In this document: positions 7,977-20,470 of the stretch, one piece after another | How the letters are laid out: every line of letters begins with the position of its first letter | Numbering within the stretch: the first letter of the stretch is position 1 | Origin: Gordonia sp. (in: high G+C Gram-positive bacteria) | Lineage (GTDB): Bacteria > Actinomycetota > Actinomycetes > Mycobacteriales > Mycobacteriaceae | DNA: 64,000 bases | Assembly: GCF_012515855.1 (NCBI RefSeq) | Contig: NZ_JAAYXO010000115.1 | Location: forward strand, 1-64,000 | Direction: 5' to 3' | The notes under the pieces: generated by a model | What the model was told of the DNA's origin: nothing | Database searches by the model: none | Seen by the model: the letters and a program-made list of their open reading frames with translations, nothing else | Translations under genes and position numbers: made by a program

Positions 7977-9458
7977 CTACTCGGGCGAGACGACGATCTG
8001 CTTCGGCATCGCCTGAGCAATCACGCCGCCCACCACTACGAGTCCGATCATGGCGAGCATCGCGACGCGGTAGCCGTCGGCGAGGCCGCTCGACTCCGTG
8101 ACCGAGGCGTAGACGGTGCCGAGGGCGGCGGCGCCCAGGGCGACCGACAGCGCCTGCATGGTGTTGAAGACGCCCGAGGCAGCGCCGGCCAGGGTGACGG
8201 GGACGTCGTTGAGGACCAGCAGCCCGGCGGCGCCGACGATCAGTCCGAAGCCCGCGCCGGCGATCACCAGCGCGACGGTGAACCACAGCGCGGGGTGGGT
8301 TGAAGTGTCCGCGGTGATCAACGTCGTCAGGCCGACGACGAACACCCAGGCGCCGACCTGCAGCACCCGCTTGCCGAAACGGGCGGCGAGGATCGTCGCA
8401 GAGAGTCCGGCGAACACCGGGACCGCCAGGGAGAACGGGATCCACATCAGACCGGTGTGCAGCACCGACCATCCGTGCGACGCCTGCACGTGCAGCGACT
8501 GAATCAGGAAGAAGCCGCCGGTCGGAATGCTCAATGCGGTGAAAGCGGCGAGGCCGGTGCGGAACGATCGCGTCGCGAACACGGCGGGCGGGACCAGCGG
8601 CTCCACGCCGTTTCGTGCCGAAGTCAGCTGGCGCCTGGCGAACAGGACGAGTCCGGCCGCTCCCGCCGCCATCACCGCGAACCCCCACGCGGGCCAGTCG
8701 TTCTCGGGGCCGAGGGTGATCGGCGCCATGATCGCGGCCAGCGATCCGCCGAGAAGGGCCACCGACCCCGGGGTGATCGGCGCCGGGCGTTCGGCGAAGG
8801 TCTCCGGGATGAAGATCCGGGCGGCTATCAGCGCGATCACGGCCACCGGCACGTTGATGAGGAACACCGGGCGCCAGGACAGTCCGAACCAGTCGCCGTC
8901 GGTGATGAATGCGCCGAGGACGGGGCCTGCGACGGCGGCGATGCCGATGATCGAGGTGAACAACCCCATGGCGCGGCCGCGTTCGGCGGGCGGATAGAGC
9001 ACCTGGATGTTGGTCAGGACCTGCGGGATCATCAGCGCCGCCGCGGCGCCCTGCAGGATCCGGAACACCACGAGGGAGCTCGGGGACAGGGCGAGGCCGC
9101 ACAGCAGCGACGATGCGCCGAAGGCCACGAGGCCGATCAGAAACAGTCTGCGCCTGCCGTACCGGTCGCCGAGTCGGGCGCCCAGGATCAGGCCGATCGC
9201 GTAGGCGAGCGGATAGCCCGCCACCACCCACGACATCGCCGTCGCGGACGCCCCGAGGTCGTCGCTCATCGTGCGGAGCGCGACGTTCACCACCGTCGCG
9301 TCCATCAGTTCCATGAACGACGCGGCCAGCAGACAGATCAGAGCGATCGTCCGGGCCCGGGCACCGATCGGTGGATCGGCGACGCCCGCGGACGGCGGGG
9401 ACTGAATCGAGGACGGGGGTGGGGCCGGCGAGGACGACGTGGGTGAATTGACTGACAT
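7977..9458 (-). CDS. MFS drug-efflux transporter, DHA2 (EmrB/QacA) family
   Basis: A 493-residue polytopic membrane protein with about 14 hydrophobic segments. The motif FMELMDATVVNVALRTM in the first transmembrane segment and RLGDRYGRRR in the loop after segment 2 are typical of the proton-driven DHA2 group; motif C-like glycine-proline pattern (AVAGPVLGAFI) lies in segment 5. The substrate is unknown, often cationic drugs or dyes. The N-terminal 30 residues are a Pro/Ser-rich cytosolic tail. It is transcribed divergently from the WYL regulator at 9591, and the 132-bp gap contains two inverted repeats, so local control is likely. Followed by a lipoprotein gene. Confidence 0.93.
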   Translation of the reverse strand: MSVNSPTSSSPAPPPSSIQSPPSAGVADPPIGARARTIALICLLAASFMELMDATVVNVALRTMSDDLGASATAMSWVVAGYPLAYAIGLILGARLGDRYGRRRLFLIGLVAFGASSLLCGLALSPSSLVVFRILQGAAAALMIPQVLTNIQVLYPPAERGRAMGLFTSIIGIAAVAGPVLGAFITDGDWFGLSWRPVFLINVPVAVIALIAARIFIPETFAERPAPITPGSVALLGGSLAAIMAPITLGPENDWPAWGFAVMAAGAAGLVLFARRQLTSARNGVEPLVPPAVFATRSFRTGLAAFTALSIPTGGFFLIQSLHVQASHGWSVLHTGLMWIPFSLAVPVFAGLSATILAARFGKRVLQVGAWVFVVGLTTLITADTSTHPALWFTVALVIAGAGFGLIVGAAGLLVLNDVPVTLAGAASGVFNTMQALSVALGAAALGTVYASVTESSGLADGYRVAMLAMIGLVVVGGVIAQAMPKQIVVSPE

Positions 9459-9516
9459 GAGAGCCTCCCTGCGGTGGGATCGGGGTTTCGGTACTCATGA
9501 CGGTAGGAATCGTTGT

Positions 9517-9556
9517 GGACCGAATCGGTCCGGAAGAACGGTGAATACTTCCGGAC
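9517..9556. promoter_or_regulatory. Two overlapping inverted repeats in the MFS/WYL divergent promoter
   Basis: The gap between the MFS and WYL genes has a perfect 7-1-7 palindrome at 9517-9531 (GGACCGA/TCGGTCC) and a second perfect inverted repeat with 9-base arms, GTCCGGAAG at 9528-9536 and CTTCCGGAC at 9548-9556. They share four bases. Such arrangement suggests binding by a dimeric regulator, most simply the adjacent WYL protein. Binding is inferred. Confidence 0.6.
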
Positions 9557-9590
9557 AGAATCTGACCGGTGAATGCTGCATCATGCAGGT

Positions 9591-10580
9591 ATGGCCGATA
9601 CGACGACACGCACTCTGAAGCTGCTCGCGCTGCTGCAGGCGCACCGGTTGTGGTCGGCGATCGAGCTAGCCGATCGGCTCGGGACCACGGAGCGGACGGT
9701 GCGTCGGGACGTCGAACGCCTCCGGGAACTGGGTTACCCGGTGGAATCGGTGCGGGGGACCGGCGGCGGGTATCAGCTGGCTCCCGGCGGGTCGTTGCCG
9801 CCGCTGGTGGTGGACGAGGAGGAGGCGGTCGCCATCGTCAGCGCGCTGCGCACCGCGGCATCGGGGTCCGCGGCCGGCCTGGCGGAGGCCTCGGTGCGGG
9901 CGCTGGCCAAAGTGATGCAGGTGCTGCCGCCCAAGCTGCAGCGCCGAGCCGACGCGCTGCGGGCGATGAGCGTGGTGCTGCCCGGCGAGTACCAGGCACC
10001 GCCGATCGACGCCGAGACCTTGACGACCGTCGCACTCGCCTGTCGCGACGCCACCGAACTGACCTTCACCTACGCGCCCGGAGAACGGTCGGGCAGCGCG
10101 CCCGGGGCGCGTCGCACCGAGCCGCTGCGCCTGGTTCCGGTGGGACGTCGCTGGTACCTGCTGGCCTACGATCTCGACCGGCAGGACTGGCGCACCTTCC
10201 GGCTCGACCGACTGCGGGACGCGAAGCCGCAGAAGCGGCGCTTTGCCCCGCGCGCGGTTCCCGGTGGCGATCCCGCCGCCTACGTCCGGGCCGGGCTGAG
10301 GCATGGACGCGATCACCAGCGCGTCCGCGCCGTCGTGCACGCCGACCCCGACGCGGTGCGACACCAGATCGGGCGGTGGTCGGAGGTGGCCGCGCACGCC
10401 GACGGGGCGCTGGTGGTCATGCACGTCGACGATCCCGGGTGGCTGGCCCTAGCGCTCGGCGGTCTCGATGCCGACTACGAGTTCCTGGAGATCCCCGCCG
10501 ACCTGCTACGGGACCTGCGTGGACGCAACGCGAGGCAGGCGCGGGCCCTGTACCTGGCCGACCGCGAGACCGACGGGTGA
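9591..10580 (+). CDS. YafY-type transcriptional regulator with WYL domain
   Basis: A 329-residue regulator. Residues about 8-60 form a DeoR/HTH_11-type winged helix (ELADRLGTTERTVRRDVERL), followed by the wing GGGYQLAPGG. The middle carries the WYL domain (RRWYLLAYDLDRQDWRTFRLDRL around residues 180-205), a ligand-binding SH3-like fold thought to sense nucleotides or small molecules, then a WCX-type C-terminal extension. The ATG at 9591 gives the compact N-terminus MADTTTRTLKLL; an in-frame ATG 18 bases earlier is less likely. Its divergent position suggests it controls the MFS transporter and itself. Converges with leuA (16 bases apart). Confidence 0.93.
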   Translation: MADTTTRTLKLLALLQAHRLWSAIELADRLGTTERTVRRDVERLRELGYPVESVRGTGGGYQLAPGGSLPPLVVDEEEAVAIVSALRTAASGSAAGLAEASVRALAKVMQVLPPKLQRRADALRAMSVVLPGEYQAPPIDAETLTTVALACRDATELTFTYAPGERSGSAPGARRTEPLRLVPVGRRWYLLAYDLDRQDWRTFRLDRLRDAKPQKRRFAPRAVPGGDPAAYVRAGLRHGRDHQRVRAVVHADPDAVRHQIGRWSEVAAHADGALVVMHVDDPGWLALALGGLDADYEFLEIPADLLRDLRGRNARQARALYLADRETDG

Positions 10581-10596
10581 CGCAGGCTCGGCTGCC

Positions 10597-12522
<1,926 letters not shown>

Positions 12523-12564
12523 TCAGACCCCGCCGCGGCAACCGAGAAGAAGTGCACGCTGCAT
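12523..12564 (-). CDS. leuL: Leucine-rich leader peptide upstream of leuA
   Basis: A 13-codon open frame, MQRALLLGCRGGV, ending in TGA 78 bases before leuA. Three consecutive leucine codons (CTT CTT CTC at 12552-12544) are what ribosome-mediated attenuation requires: stalling at low leucyl-tRNA would favour one of the two alternative hairpins downstream. Leucine leaders before leuA have been predicted in actinobacteria. No ribosome site precedes the ATG, but a -10-like TATGCT ends seven bases upstream, so the mRNA is probably leaderless and begins at this ATG. A second in-frame ATG at 12576 would give 17 codons but overlaps the -10 element. Confidence 0.82.
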   Translation of the reverse strand: MQRALLLGCRGGV

Positions 12565-12577
12565 GTCTTCGAGCATA
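12564..12577 (-). promoter_or_regulatory. -10 element of the leuL-leuA promoter
   Basis: On the minus strand TATGCT occupies 12577-12572, and the A of the leuL ATG (12564) lies eight bases after its end, where transcription would start. This fits a leaderless transcript, common in Mycobacteriales. I see no convincing -35 hexamer at the right distance. The upstream MFS gene ends only 38 bases earlier. Confidence 0.55.
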
Positions 12578-12614
12578 ACACCGCTCACGGCGGGCTCGCC
12601 GCCGCCCAAAGTCC

Positions 12615-14102
12615 TCACCTGCGGGCGGGGTTCCGCATCGCGACGAACACGACGACGGCGAGGATCGCCAGCAGCGCACCGCCCGCGGTGGCCGAAACGT
12701 GCATGCCGTCGACGAAGGCGGCCTTGGCGGCGTCGGCCGTCGCGTCGCCGGCCTCGCCGAGTTCGCTTGTGCGCTTGAGGGTTTCGCCGAGAGAGTCGGA
12801 GAAGCCGTGGCCGTCGTCGTGGGAGAGGAAGACCGCCGTGGACAGCGACCCGAGCAGCGCCAGACCGAGTGCGGTGCCGAGTTCGAAGCTCGTCTCGGAG
12901 ATGCCGGACGCCGCTCCCGACTGTTCGGGCGGCGCTGCGCCGACCACGACGTCGGTGACGAGAGCGAACTGCACGCCGTATCCGACGCCGGCCACCGCGC
13001 TGAGGGCCATGTACATCCAGATCGGTGACGACGTGCCCAAGGCCAGGAAACCGATGTTGGCGACGGCGGCCAACAGAACCGACCCCGCGAGCGCGAACCG
13101 TGGCCCCAGCAACCGCGAGACACGGTCGGCGAAGATCGAGAACGTGGCGACGGTGACCGCCATCGGCAGCCCGGCCAGGGCGGCAGCCAAGACGTCGTGG
13201 CCCAGCACCGACTGCAGGTAGGTGTTCGCGAGATAGGTGATGCCGCCCTGGGCCATCATGCCGACCAGCGCGACGGCCAGGGATGCGCTGAAGAGCGGAT
13301 TCTTGAACAGGCTCAGGTTCACCAGCGGAGCCGCGGCCCTGGACTGGTGCCAGAGGAAGACGGCCAGCATCACGATGCTGAAGACGCCTGCGCCGATCGC
13401 CTGCGGCGAGGGGCCCGCGGTGGCGAGGGCCTTGACCGCGTACACGCCCGGGAGGATGCCGAGCAACGAGAACGCGACACCGAGGATGTCGAACGGCTCG
13501 GTGCTCGTCGCCCGGAACTCGGGCAGGATGAACGGCCCGGCGGCGAACAGGATCGCCAGCACCGGCACATTGATGAGGAAGACGATGCCCCACCAGAACT
13601 GGTGCAGGAGCAGGCCGCCGAGCACCGGCCCGATCGCCGCGCCGCCGGCGAACGCCGAGGTCCAGATGCCGATCGCGCGGGCGCGTTCGCGGCTGTCGGT
13701 GAACATGTTCGCGATGAGGGCGAGGCTGGCGGGCATCAGGGTGGCACCGCCCAGACCCATCAGCGCGCGGGCGGCGATGAGTGCGCCGGGGTCGGCGGCG
13801 AAAGCGGCGAGGATCGACGCCCCGCCGAAGACCGCGGCCCCGCACAGGAGGATGCGTCGTCGTCCGATGCGATCGCCGATGTTGCCCATCGTGATGAGCA
13901 GGCCGGCGATCATGAACCCGTAGATGTCGAGGATCCACAACTGCTGGGTGGCGGTGGGATCCAGCGAGTTCACGATGGTCGGCATCGCCAGATAGAGGAC
14001 GGAGAAGTCCATCGAGACCAGTAGGACCGGCAGGGTCAGGACGGCGAGGCCGATCCAGGTCCGCCGGGGTGCGGGTGCGGCGGTGGCCGCCGGTGCGGGC
14101 AT
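12615..14102 (-). CDS. MFS drug-efflux transporter, DHA2 family
   Basis: A 495-residue, 14-segment transporter related to QacA/SmvA. Segment 1 carries SMDFSVLYLAMPTIVNSL, and the loop after segment 2 has NIGDRIGRRRILL; a motif C-like stretch (AAIGPVLGGLLL) is in segment 5. The C-terminal loop near residue 440 is acidic and His-rich (HDDGHGFSDS). The ATG at 14102 gives a short Pro/Ala tail before segment 1; the longer open frame upstream overlaps the oxygenase gene. It starts nine bases after the oxygenase stop, suggesting an operon in which the transporter might export a product of that enzyme or give protection. Substrate unknown. Confidence 0.93.
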   Translation of the reverse strand: MPAPAATAAPAPRRTWIGLAVLTLPVLLVSMDFSVLYLAMPTIVNSLDPTATQQLWILDIYGFMIAGLLITMGNIGDRIGRRRILLCGAAVFGGASILAAFAADPGALIAARALMGLGGATLMPASLALIANMFTDSRERARAIGIWTSAFAGGAAIGPVLGGLLLHQFWWGIVFLINVPVLAILFAAGPFILPEFRATSTEPFDILGVAFSLLGILPGVYAVKALATAGPSPQAIGAGVFSIVMLAVFLWHQSRAAAPLVNLSLFKNPLFSASLAVALVGMMAQGGITYLANTYLQSVLGHDVLAAALAGLPMAVTVATFSIFADRVSRLLGPRFALAGSVLLAAVANIGFLALGTSSPIWMYMALSAVAGVGYGVQFALVTDVVVGAAPPEQSGAASGISETSFELGTALGLALLGSLSTAVFLSHDDGHGFSDSLGETLKRTSELGEAGDATADAAKAAFVDGMHVSATAGGALLAILAVVVFVAMRNPARR

Positions 14103-14110
14103 CCGAGACC

Positions 14111-15115
14111 TCAGCCCAGCAGATCGTCGTGGTGCCGCGCGGCGACGTCGGGGTGTGCCCGCAGCCGGGCCTTCAGCATGTTCTCGCCGAACGTTCCCGA
14201 GATCACGTTGTCGGGGTCCTGCGTGATGCCGGACGCCTCGGCGGCCAGTTCGGGCGGCAACGCGATCTGCGGCATGGTCGACGCCAACGCCGGGTTGAAG
14301 AAGAACGGCACCGACAGTCGCTCGGAGCCTGCGGGCGGCGACACCACGCGATGCATGGTCGCCTTGAGGTAGCCGTCGGTGGCGAACTCCATCAGTTCGC
14401 CGATGTTCACGACGAAGGCGTCCTCGACCGGCGGCGCATCGATCCACTCGCCGTCGTGCTCCACCTGCAGGCCGCCCTTGCCGGGTTCCACGAGCAGGAG
14501 CGTCAACACGCCCGGATCCTTGTGGGCGCCGACGCCCTGCCGGTCCTGCGTCTCCTCGCGGCCCGGGTATCGGACCACCTTCAACAGCGTCGACGGGCGT
14601 TCCGCGAACGCCTCGTCGAACGTGTCGGGTGCCGCGCCGAGGCTGACCGCCCACTCACGCATCAAGCGCAGCCCGAGGTCGCCGCAATGCCGCTGCCAGT
14701 CGAGCATCACCTCGCGAAAACGGGGGAGTGCGTCGGGCCAGAGATTGGGCCCGTCCAGCCGGAGGAACGCGGGATCCTCGCCGAGTGGCTCGTATTCAGC
14801 GGCGATGTCGATCTGTTCGCGCCAGTCGACAGCACCCTGCGTGTACTCGCCGCCGAACCGCGTGTACCCGCGGAACTGCGGGCTGGCGAGCATCTCGACA
14901 CGGAACTTCTCGGTGTCCGGGAGGGCGAAGAAGTCGCGGGCGGTCGTGAAGAGCGCCTCGCGGGTCTCTCGATCGATCCCGTGTCCGACGAGATAGAAGA
15001 AGCCGAACTCGTGTGTCGCGGATCGGAGCGCGGCGCGGAAGGCCTCGCCACCGGACGGAGTCCCGTCGAGCGTCGACATGTCCACGACAGGGAGTCGGGT
15101 GCGAGTCTCCGGCAT
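14111..15115 (-). CDS. 2-oxoglutarate/Fe(II) oxygenase, isopenicillin-N-synthase-like
   Basis: A 334-residue non-heme iron enzyme. The N-terminal DIOX_N domain includes LPVVDMSTLDG and FGFFYLVGHGI; the core 2OG-Fe(II) domain has the facial triad H-x-D in GAHKDPGVLTLL and the distal His in ATMHRVVSP, followed by R-x-S in ERLSVPFFFNP, which binds the co-substrate carboxylate in relatives. The family spans hydroxylases, desaturases and oxidases; the substrate cannot be assigned. Upstream on its own strand there is AGAGGA before the ATG and a small inverted repeat CGTTG-AA-CAACG at 15131-15142. Likely an operon with the MFS transporter downstream. Confidence 0.92.
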   Translation of the reverse strand: MPETRTRLPVVDMSTLDGTPSGGEAFRAALRSATHEFGFFYLVGHGIDRETREALFTTARDFFALPDTEKFRVEMLASPQFRGYTRFGGEYTQGAVDWREQIDIAAEYEPLGEDPAFLRLDGPNLWPDALPRFREVMLDWQRHCGDLGLRLMREWAVSLGAAPDTFDEAFAERPSTLLKVVRYPGREETQDRQGVGAHKDPGVLTLLLVEPGKGGLQVEHDGEWIDAPPVEDAFVVNIGELMEFATDGYLKATMHRVVSPPAGSERLSVPFFFNPALASTMPQIALPPELAAEASGITQDPDNVISGTFGENMLKARLRAHPDVAARHHDDLLG

Positions 15116-15202
15116 GGTCAGTCCTCTGCTCGTTGAACAACGTCGTTCTAGGAGGTCGATTCTAGAAGTCAGACGGCCGTCACAGCGTCGGCGACTCGAT
15201 TA

Positions 15203-15877
15203 TCAGGCGATCACCGAGAGGCCGTGACCGATGGTCCACCGCTGGTCGGAGGGTTCGGCGAAGTCGCCCGGTGACGCCTGCGGGGAGACCGTGACGATGA
15301 TGCGGTCGTCGTTGTTGACCAGGGACGCCGTGGCCGACACCGCCGCGAGCTTGCGGGCGAGTAGGCGTTCCAGGGACGGAATGGCGATGTCGACACCGGC
15401 CACGCCCAGCGGCCCTTCCGGCCTGCCCCACTCGACCGGAGCGGTGTACGTGAGGAGGAAGCCGTCGGTGCACAGCAGGTCGACGTACGGTCCGGTGACG
15501 GTCAACCGGCCCGAGGTGAGCGGAATCCGGTACCAGTCGGTGTCCCGGTAGCGGCCCGGCGTGGAGGCGGAGAGATTGGCGATCGCGTCGACCCGATCCG
15601 CCTCGGGGCCCTGCCACCAGGCCATGTAGTTCCGGTCGGCTCCGACGATGCCTTCAGCGGCGACGAATCCCGCCCCGGCGATGTCGGGGTCGGCGGCGAG
15701 CATGGCCTCGACGTCGGGCTTCACGATGCGGTCGATCGCGGCTCCGGTGAGCGGTCCGCGCCGAGCGGTCAGGCTTCGGCCCAGCGTGACGGCCCACCGC
15801 TGCACCTGGTCGGACTGCGGTGTGAGCGATCGGGCCACCTCGGTCACCTCGGGCGGGGTCTTACGCGGCGCGGTCAT
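15203..15877 (-). CDS. Stand-alone soluble Cache-domain protein
   Basis: A 224-residue protein whose central part (GRYRDTDWYRIPL, GPYVDLL, TYTAPV, then GVAGVDIAI) matches the PAS-like fold and motifs of a Cache/PDC sensor domain, with the Asp in G-V-D-I typical of amine or amino-acid binding sites. Unusually, there is no signal peptide, membrane helix or output domain; normally Cache domains are extracellular parts of chemoreceptors and kinases. The start lies 19 bases after the stop of the FadR-type regulator gene, so the two are probably co-expressed and may work together as sensor and regulator (inference). An alternative is a small cytosolic ligand-binding or enzyme-associated protein. 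Confidence 0.78.
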   Translation of the reverse strand: MTAPRKTPPEVTEVARSLTPQSDQVQRWAVTLGRSLTARRGPLTGAAIDRIVKPDVEAMLAADPDIAGAGFVAAEGIVGADRNYMAWWQGPEADRVDAIANLSASTPGRYRDTDWYRIPLTSGRLTVTGPYVDLLCTDGFLLTYTAPVEWGRPEGPLGVAGVDIAIPSLERLLARKLAAVSATASLVNNDDRIIVTVSPQASPGDFAEPSDQRWTIGHGLSVIA

Positions 15878-15896
15878 GAAGCCTCTCTCCGGCGGG

Positions 15897-16628
15897 TCAG
15901 ACGAGCTCGGCGTGACGGGTCAGCAGCCACGATGCGGAATGCGCGATGAGCGCCCGGGCCGCATCCTCGGCCTCGGCCTCGCCGTGACACGCGATGGCGT
16001 TGATCAGTCGTTCGCGATGATCGGCGGCTGCGGTGCGGAACTCCGCATCGGTGTTGGGCAGGAAGCTCAGCACCCCGAACTCCGCTTGGGCCTGCATGAG
16101 TGCGCGAGCCAGGCGCGCGATGCGCCCGGCGGCGGCGACCTCGACCAGGAACTCGGTCTCGAGTCGACGCCATTCGGCGGAGTCGGATCCCTCGGCCGAG
16201 ACGAACGAGCGCATCTGCTCGACATCTCGTTCGCCCGCGCGCCGTGCGGCGGCGCGCGCGCACCCGGCGGCCAGGGCCTCGACGTGTGCGCTGAGATCGG
16301 TCAGTTCGGCGCGGGTGGTGTCGCGGAGGCGGGACTCGGCGCGTTCGGTCGACGGCGCGAGCTCGGGCGAGATGAAGCTGCCGCCGTTGCGACCGCGGGT
16401 CGTCACGACGATCTCGGCGTCGCGCAGCCGGGCGAGGGCTTCTCGAATCGTCAGCGGGGAGACGCCGAGTGCGGCAGCGAACTCCACCTCGTTGGGCAGC
16501 CGCTGGGACGGCTCCAGCAGGCCTGACTCGGCGGCCTCGGCGATGCGTTCGCTGATCTGATCGACCAGCGATCCAGAGCGGAGCGGGGTGAACACCGCCG
16601 ACATGCTGCGAGTCGGTCCGGTGGGCAT
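15897..16628 (-). CDS. FadR-subfamily GntR transcriptional regulator
   Basis: A 243-residue regulator with an N-terminal GntR winged helix (RLPNEVEFAAALGVSPLTIREALARLRDAEIV, with wing GRNGGSFI) and an all-helical FCD/FadR C-terminal domain containing the ligand/metal-type residues around ETEFLVEVA and ADHRERLINAI. FadR-type proteins usually sense organic acids. The ATG at 16628 was preferred over an in-frame ATG at 16670 because an AGAGGA ribosome site precedes it and the domain begins soon after. The Cache-domain gene follows directly. Its target genes are not evident; self-regulation of the pair is plausible. Confidence 0.9.
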   Translation of the reverse strand: MPTGPTRSMSAVFTPLRSGSLVDQISERIAEAAESGLLEPSQRLPNEVEFAAALGVSPLTIREALARLRDAEIVVTTRGRNGGSFISPELAPSTERAESRLRDTTRAELTDLSAHVEALAAGCARAAARRAGERDVEQMRSFVSAEGSDSAEWRRLETEFLVEVAAAGRIARLARALMQAQAEFGVLSFLPNTDAEFRTAAADHRERLINAIACHGEAEAEDAARALIAHSASWLLTRHAELV

Positions 16629-16730
16629 ACTGCTTCGGTCCTCTCTTCGCCGATTGATTAGGGCAAACATACTCTCGCGGTGGAGGACTCGGTCAGGCGG
16701 TACGCTCCCGCAGTTTGAAACGAATACGCT

Positions 16731-17912
16731 TCAGATTGCGTACTCGAAGACGGTCAGCATGTACGCGCCGAACCAACCGGAGAAGGCTGCGGCCACCGCC
16801 AGGAATGCCAGGATCTCGCCGCGCGGGCGTCGGGCGATGCGCAGGGCGACGGGAAGAAGAAGGACGAACGCGGGCAGCAGCAGTCGAGCCCGGCTCATCA
16901 TCAGGCCGTCCGACAGCAGGATCGACGCGAGCACGCCTCCGCCGTAGAGCAGGACCGGCCACGGCACGCGGTCGGCGACCGACCATGCCGCCAAGAGCAG
17001 GACCGCGACGATGATCAGCGCGGTCGCGATCGCGGAGAACTCAGAACTGCGGCCCAGCGACTCGCTGAGAAAGCGCCACGTCGCGGCGCCGCCGTCGATA
17101 CGGGTGTTCCAGCCCGACGTCTGAATCTGGAACCAGCCGTCGATGCTGCCCGTCCGCGCGCCGACCAATGCCAGGTAGCCGAGGTAGCCGAGCGGGGCGA
17201 TCACGACCGCCGCCCACGCGCGCGGACCGTCGCGCCGGGCCAGGAAGGCTGCGAGCATCACCGCGCCGATCACGGCGGCGCCCGTCGGACGCACCAGGCC
17301 GGCGCCGAATGCGCAGAATCCGGCGAGCAGCCATTGACGTTCCAGGATGCCGACCAGTGCCCACGCTGCGGCCGCACAGAACAGCCCCTCGGTGTAGGCC
17401 ATGTTCAGGACCACCGACATCGGGGTCGCCGCGAACAGGCCCACCAGCACCAGACCGGCCGTCGACGTGCTCGCCGGACGCACCGACTCCCGCACCCGTT
17501 GCGCGCACAGTCGGCCGACATGCCCCACCGCCACCGCGGCGAGGGGGCCGGCGACGACGGCGACCAGCATGGCGCCGCCGAAGGTCGAGACGCCGGGGAT
17601 CAGGGCCAGCGTCCGGACAGTCATCGGATAGCCGGGGAAGAAGGCGTAGGCGGTGAACTCCGTGTGGATGCCGTTGGCGTCGGTGAAGTTCAACGGAACG
17701 CCGCCGTAGCCGTACTGCGCGATGCCGAGCATCCACTCGCCGTCCCACATCGACAGGACGTCGACCATGGGCATCGCGTGATAGGCCGCGAAGGCGGTGA
17801 GAATCACGATTCCGACGACCCGGACAACCAGGTAGACCGCGATGCATCGGAGTGCGAACTCGTGAGCCGCGCCGAAGCGCTGAAGCGAGGACATCGTGCG
17901 GGCGGTAGTCAT
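16731..17912 (-). CDS. GT-C family (PIG-V-like) mannosyltransferase
   Basis: A 393-residue polytopic membrane protein with roughly ten hydrophobic segments. Near residue 60 it has VLSMWDGEWMLGIAQYGYGG, in which the W-D and the following Y-G-Y resemble the extracytoplasmic active-site loop of PIG-V and related polyprenyl-phosphate-mannose-dependent transferases; F-F-P-G-Y-P follows. In Mycobacteriales such enzymes help to build phosphatidylinositol mannosides, lipomannan or mannosylate proteins. The acceptor here is unknown. ATG at 17912 chosen as the first start giving a short basic N-terminus. It is transcribed away from lysC; the 113-base gap holds both promoters. Confidence 0.82.
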   Translation of the reverse strand: MTTARTMSSLQRFGAAHEFALRCIAVYLVVRVVGIVILTAFAAYHAMPMVDVLSMWDGEWMLGIAQYGYGGVPLNFTDANGIHTEFTAYAFFPGYPMTVRTLALIPGVSTFGGAMLVAVVAGPLAAVAVGHVGRLCAQRVRESVRPASTSTAGLVLVGLFAATPMSVVLNMAYTEGLFCAAAAWALVGILERQWLLAGFCAFGAGLVRPTGAAVIGAVMLAAFLARRDGPRAWAAVVIAPLGYLGYLALVGARTGSIDGWFQIQTSGWNTRIDGGAATWRFLSESLGRSSEFSAIATALIIVAVLLLAAWSVADRVPWPVLLYGGGVLASILLSDGLMMSRARLLLPAFVLLLPVALRIARRPRGEILAFLAVAAAFSGWFGAYMLTVFEYAI

Positions 17913-18025
17913 CGGAGGCGATCCTACGGCGAGCTCGCCAGAATGTGCCGCGACAGGCGTCCCAGGTAAGGTGAACCCGGCGAAAGTCCAGCAGACAGGT
18001 AGATGGATAAGGAAGGTTGCACGAC

Positions 18026-20327
<2,302 letters not shown>

Positions 20328-20349
20328 GCGCCGGATCGGAACGCTTGTT

Positions 20350-20389
20350 GCGCCGCTCGTGAGCCTCGCTCGCGAGCGGCGCCTCTTTT
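20350..20389 (+). terminator. Rho-independent terminator after asd
   Basis: Strong hairpin: GCGCCGCTCG at 20350-20359 pairs with CGAGCGGCGC at 20373-20382, followed by CTCTTTTGTT. It ends the lysC-asd unit. Confidence 0.88.
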
Positions 20390-20433
20390 GTTACCGAATG
20401 TGGCACTTATCACTGCGATGGCACGAATTTGGG

Positions 20434-20449
20434 GCTACTCACGAGTAGC
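20434..20449. promoter_or_regulatory. Inverted repeat before the secreted-lipase gene
   Basis: GCTACTC (20434-20440) and GAGTAGC (20443-20449) form a perfect 7-2-7 palindrome 21 bases before the GTG start at 20471. Its compact form suits a dimeric repressor; the protein is unknown and no regulator gene is adjacent. Confidence 0.5.
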
Positions 20450-20470
20450 ATTGTGTCGTAGATTACCGAT

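Noticed and set aside
7246..9609. 787-codon minus-strand frame covering the lipoprotein and the MFS gene
   Set aside because: Only its last 239 codons are real (lipoprotein). The rest is an out-of-frame, Arg-rich reading of the MFS gene.
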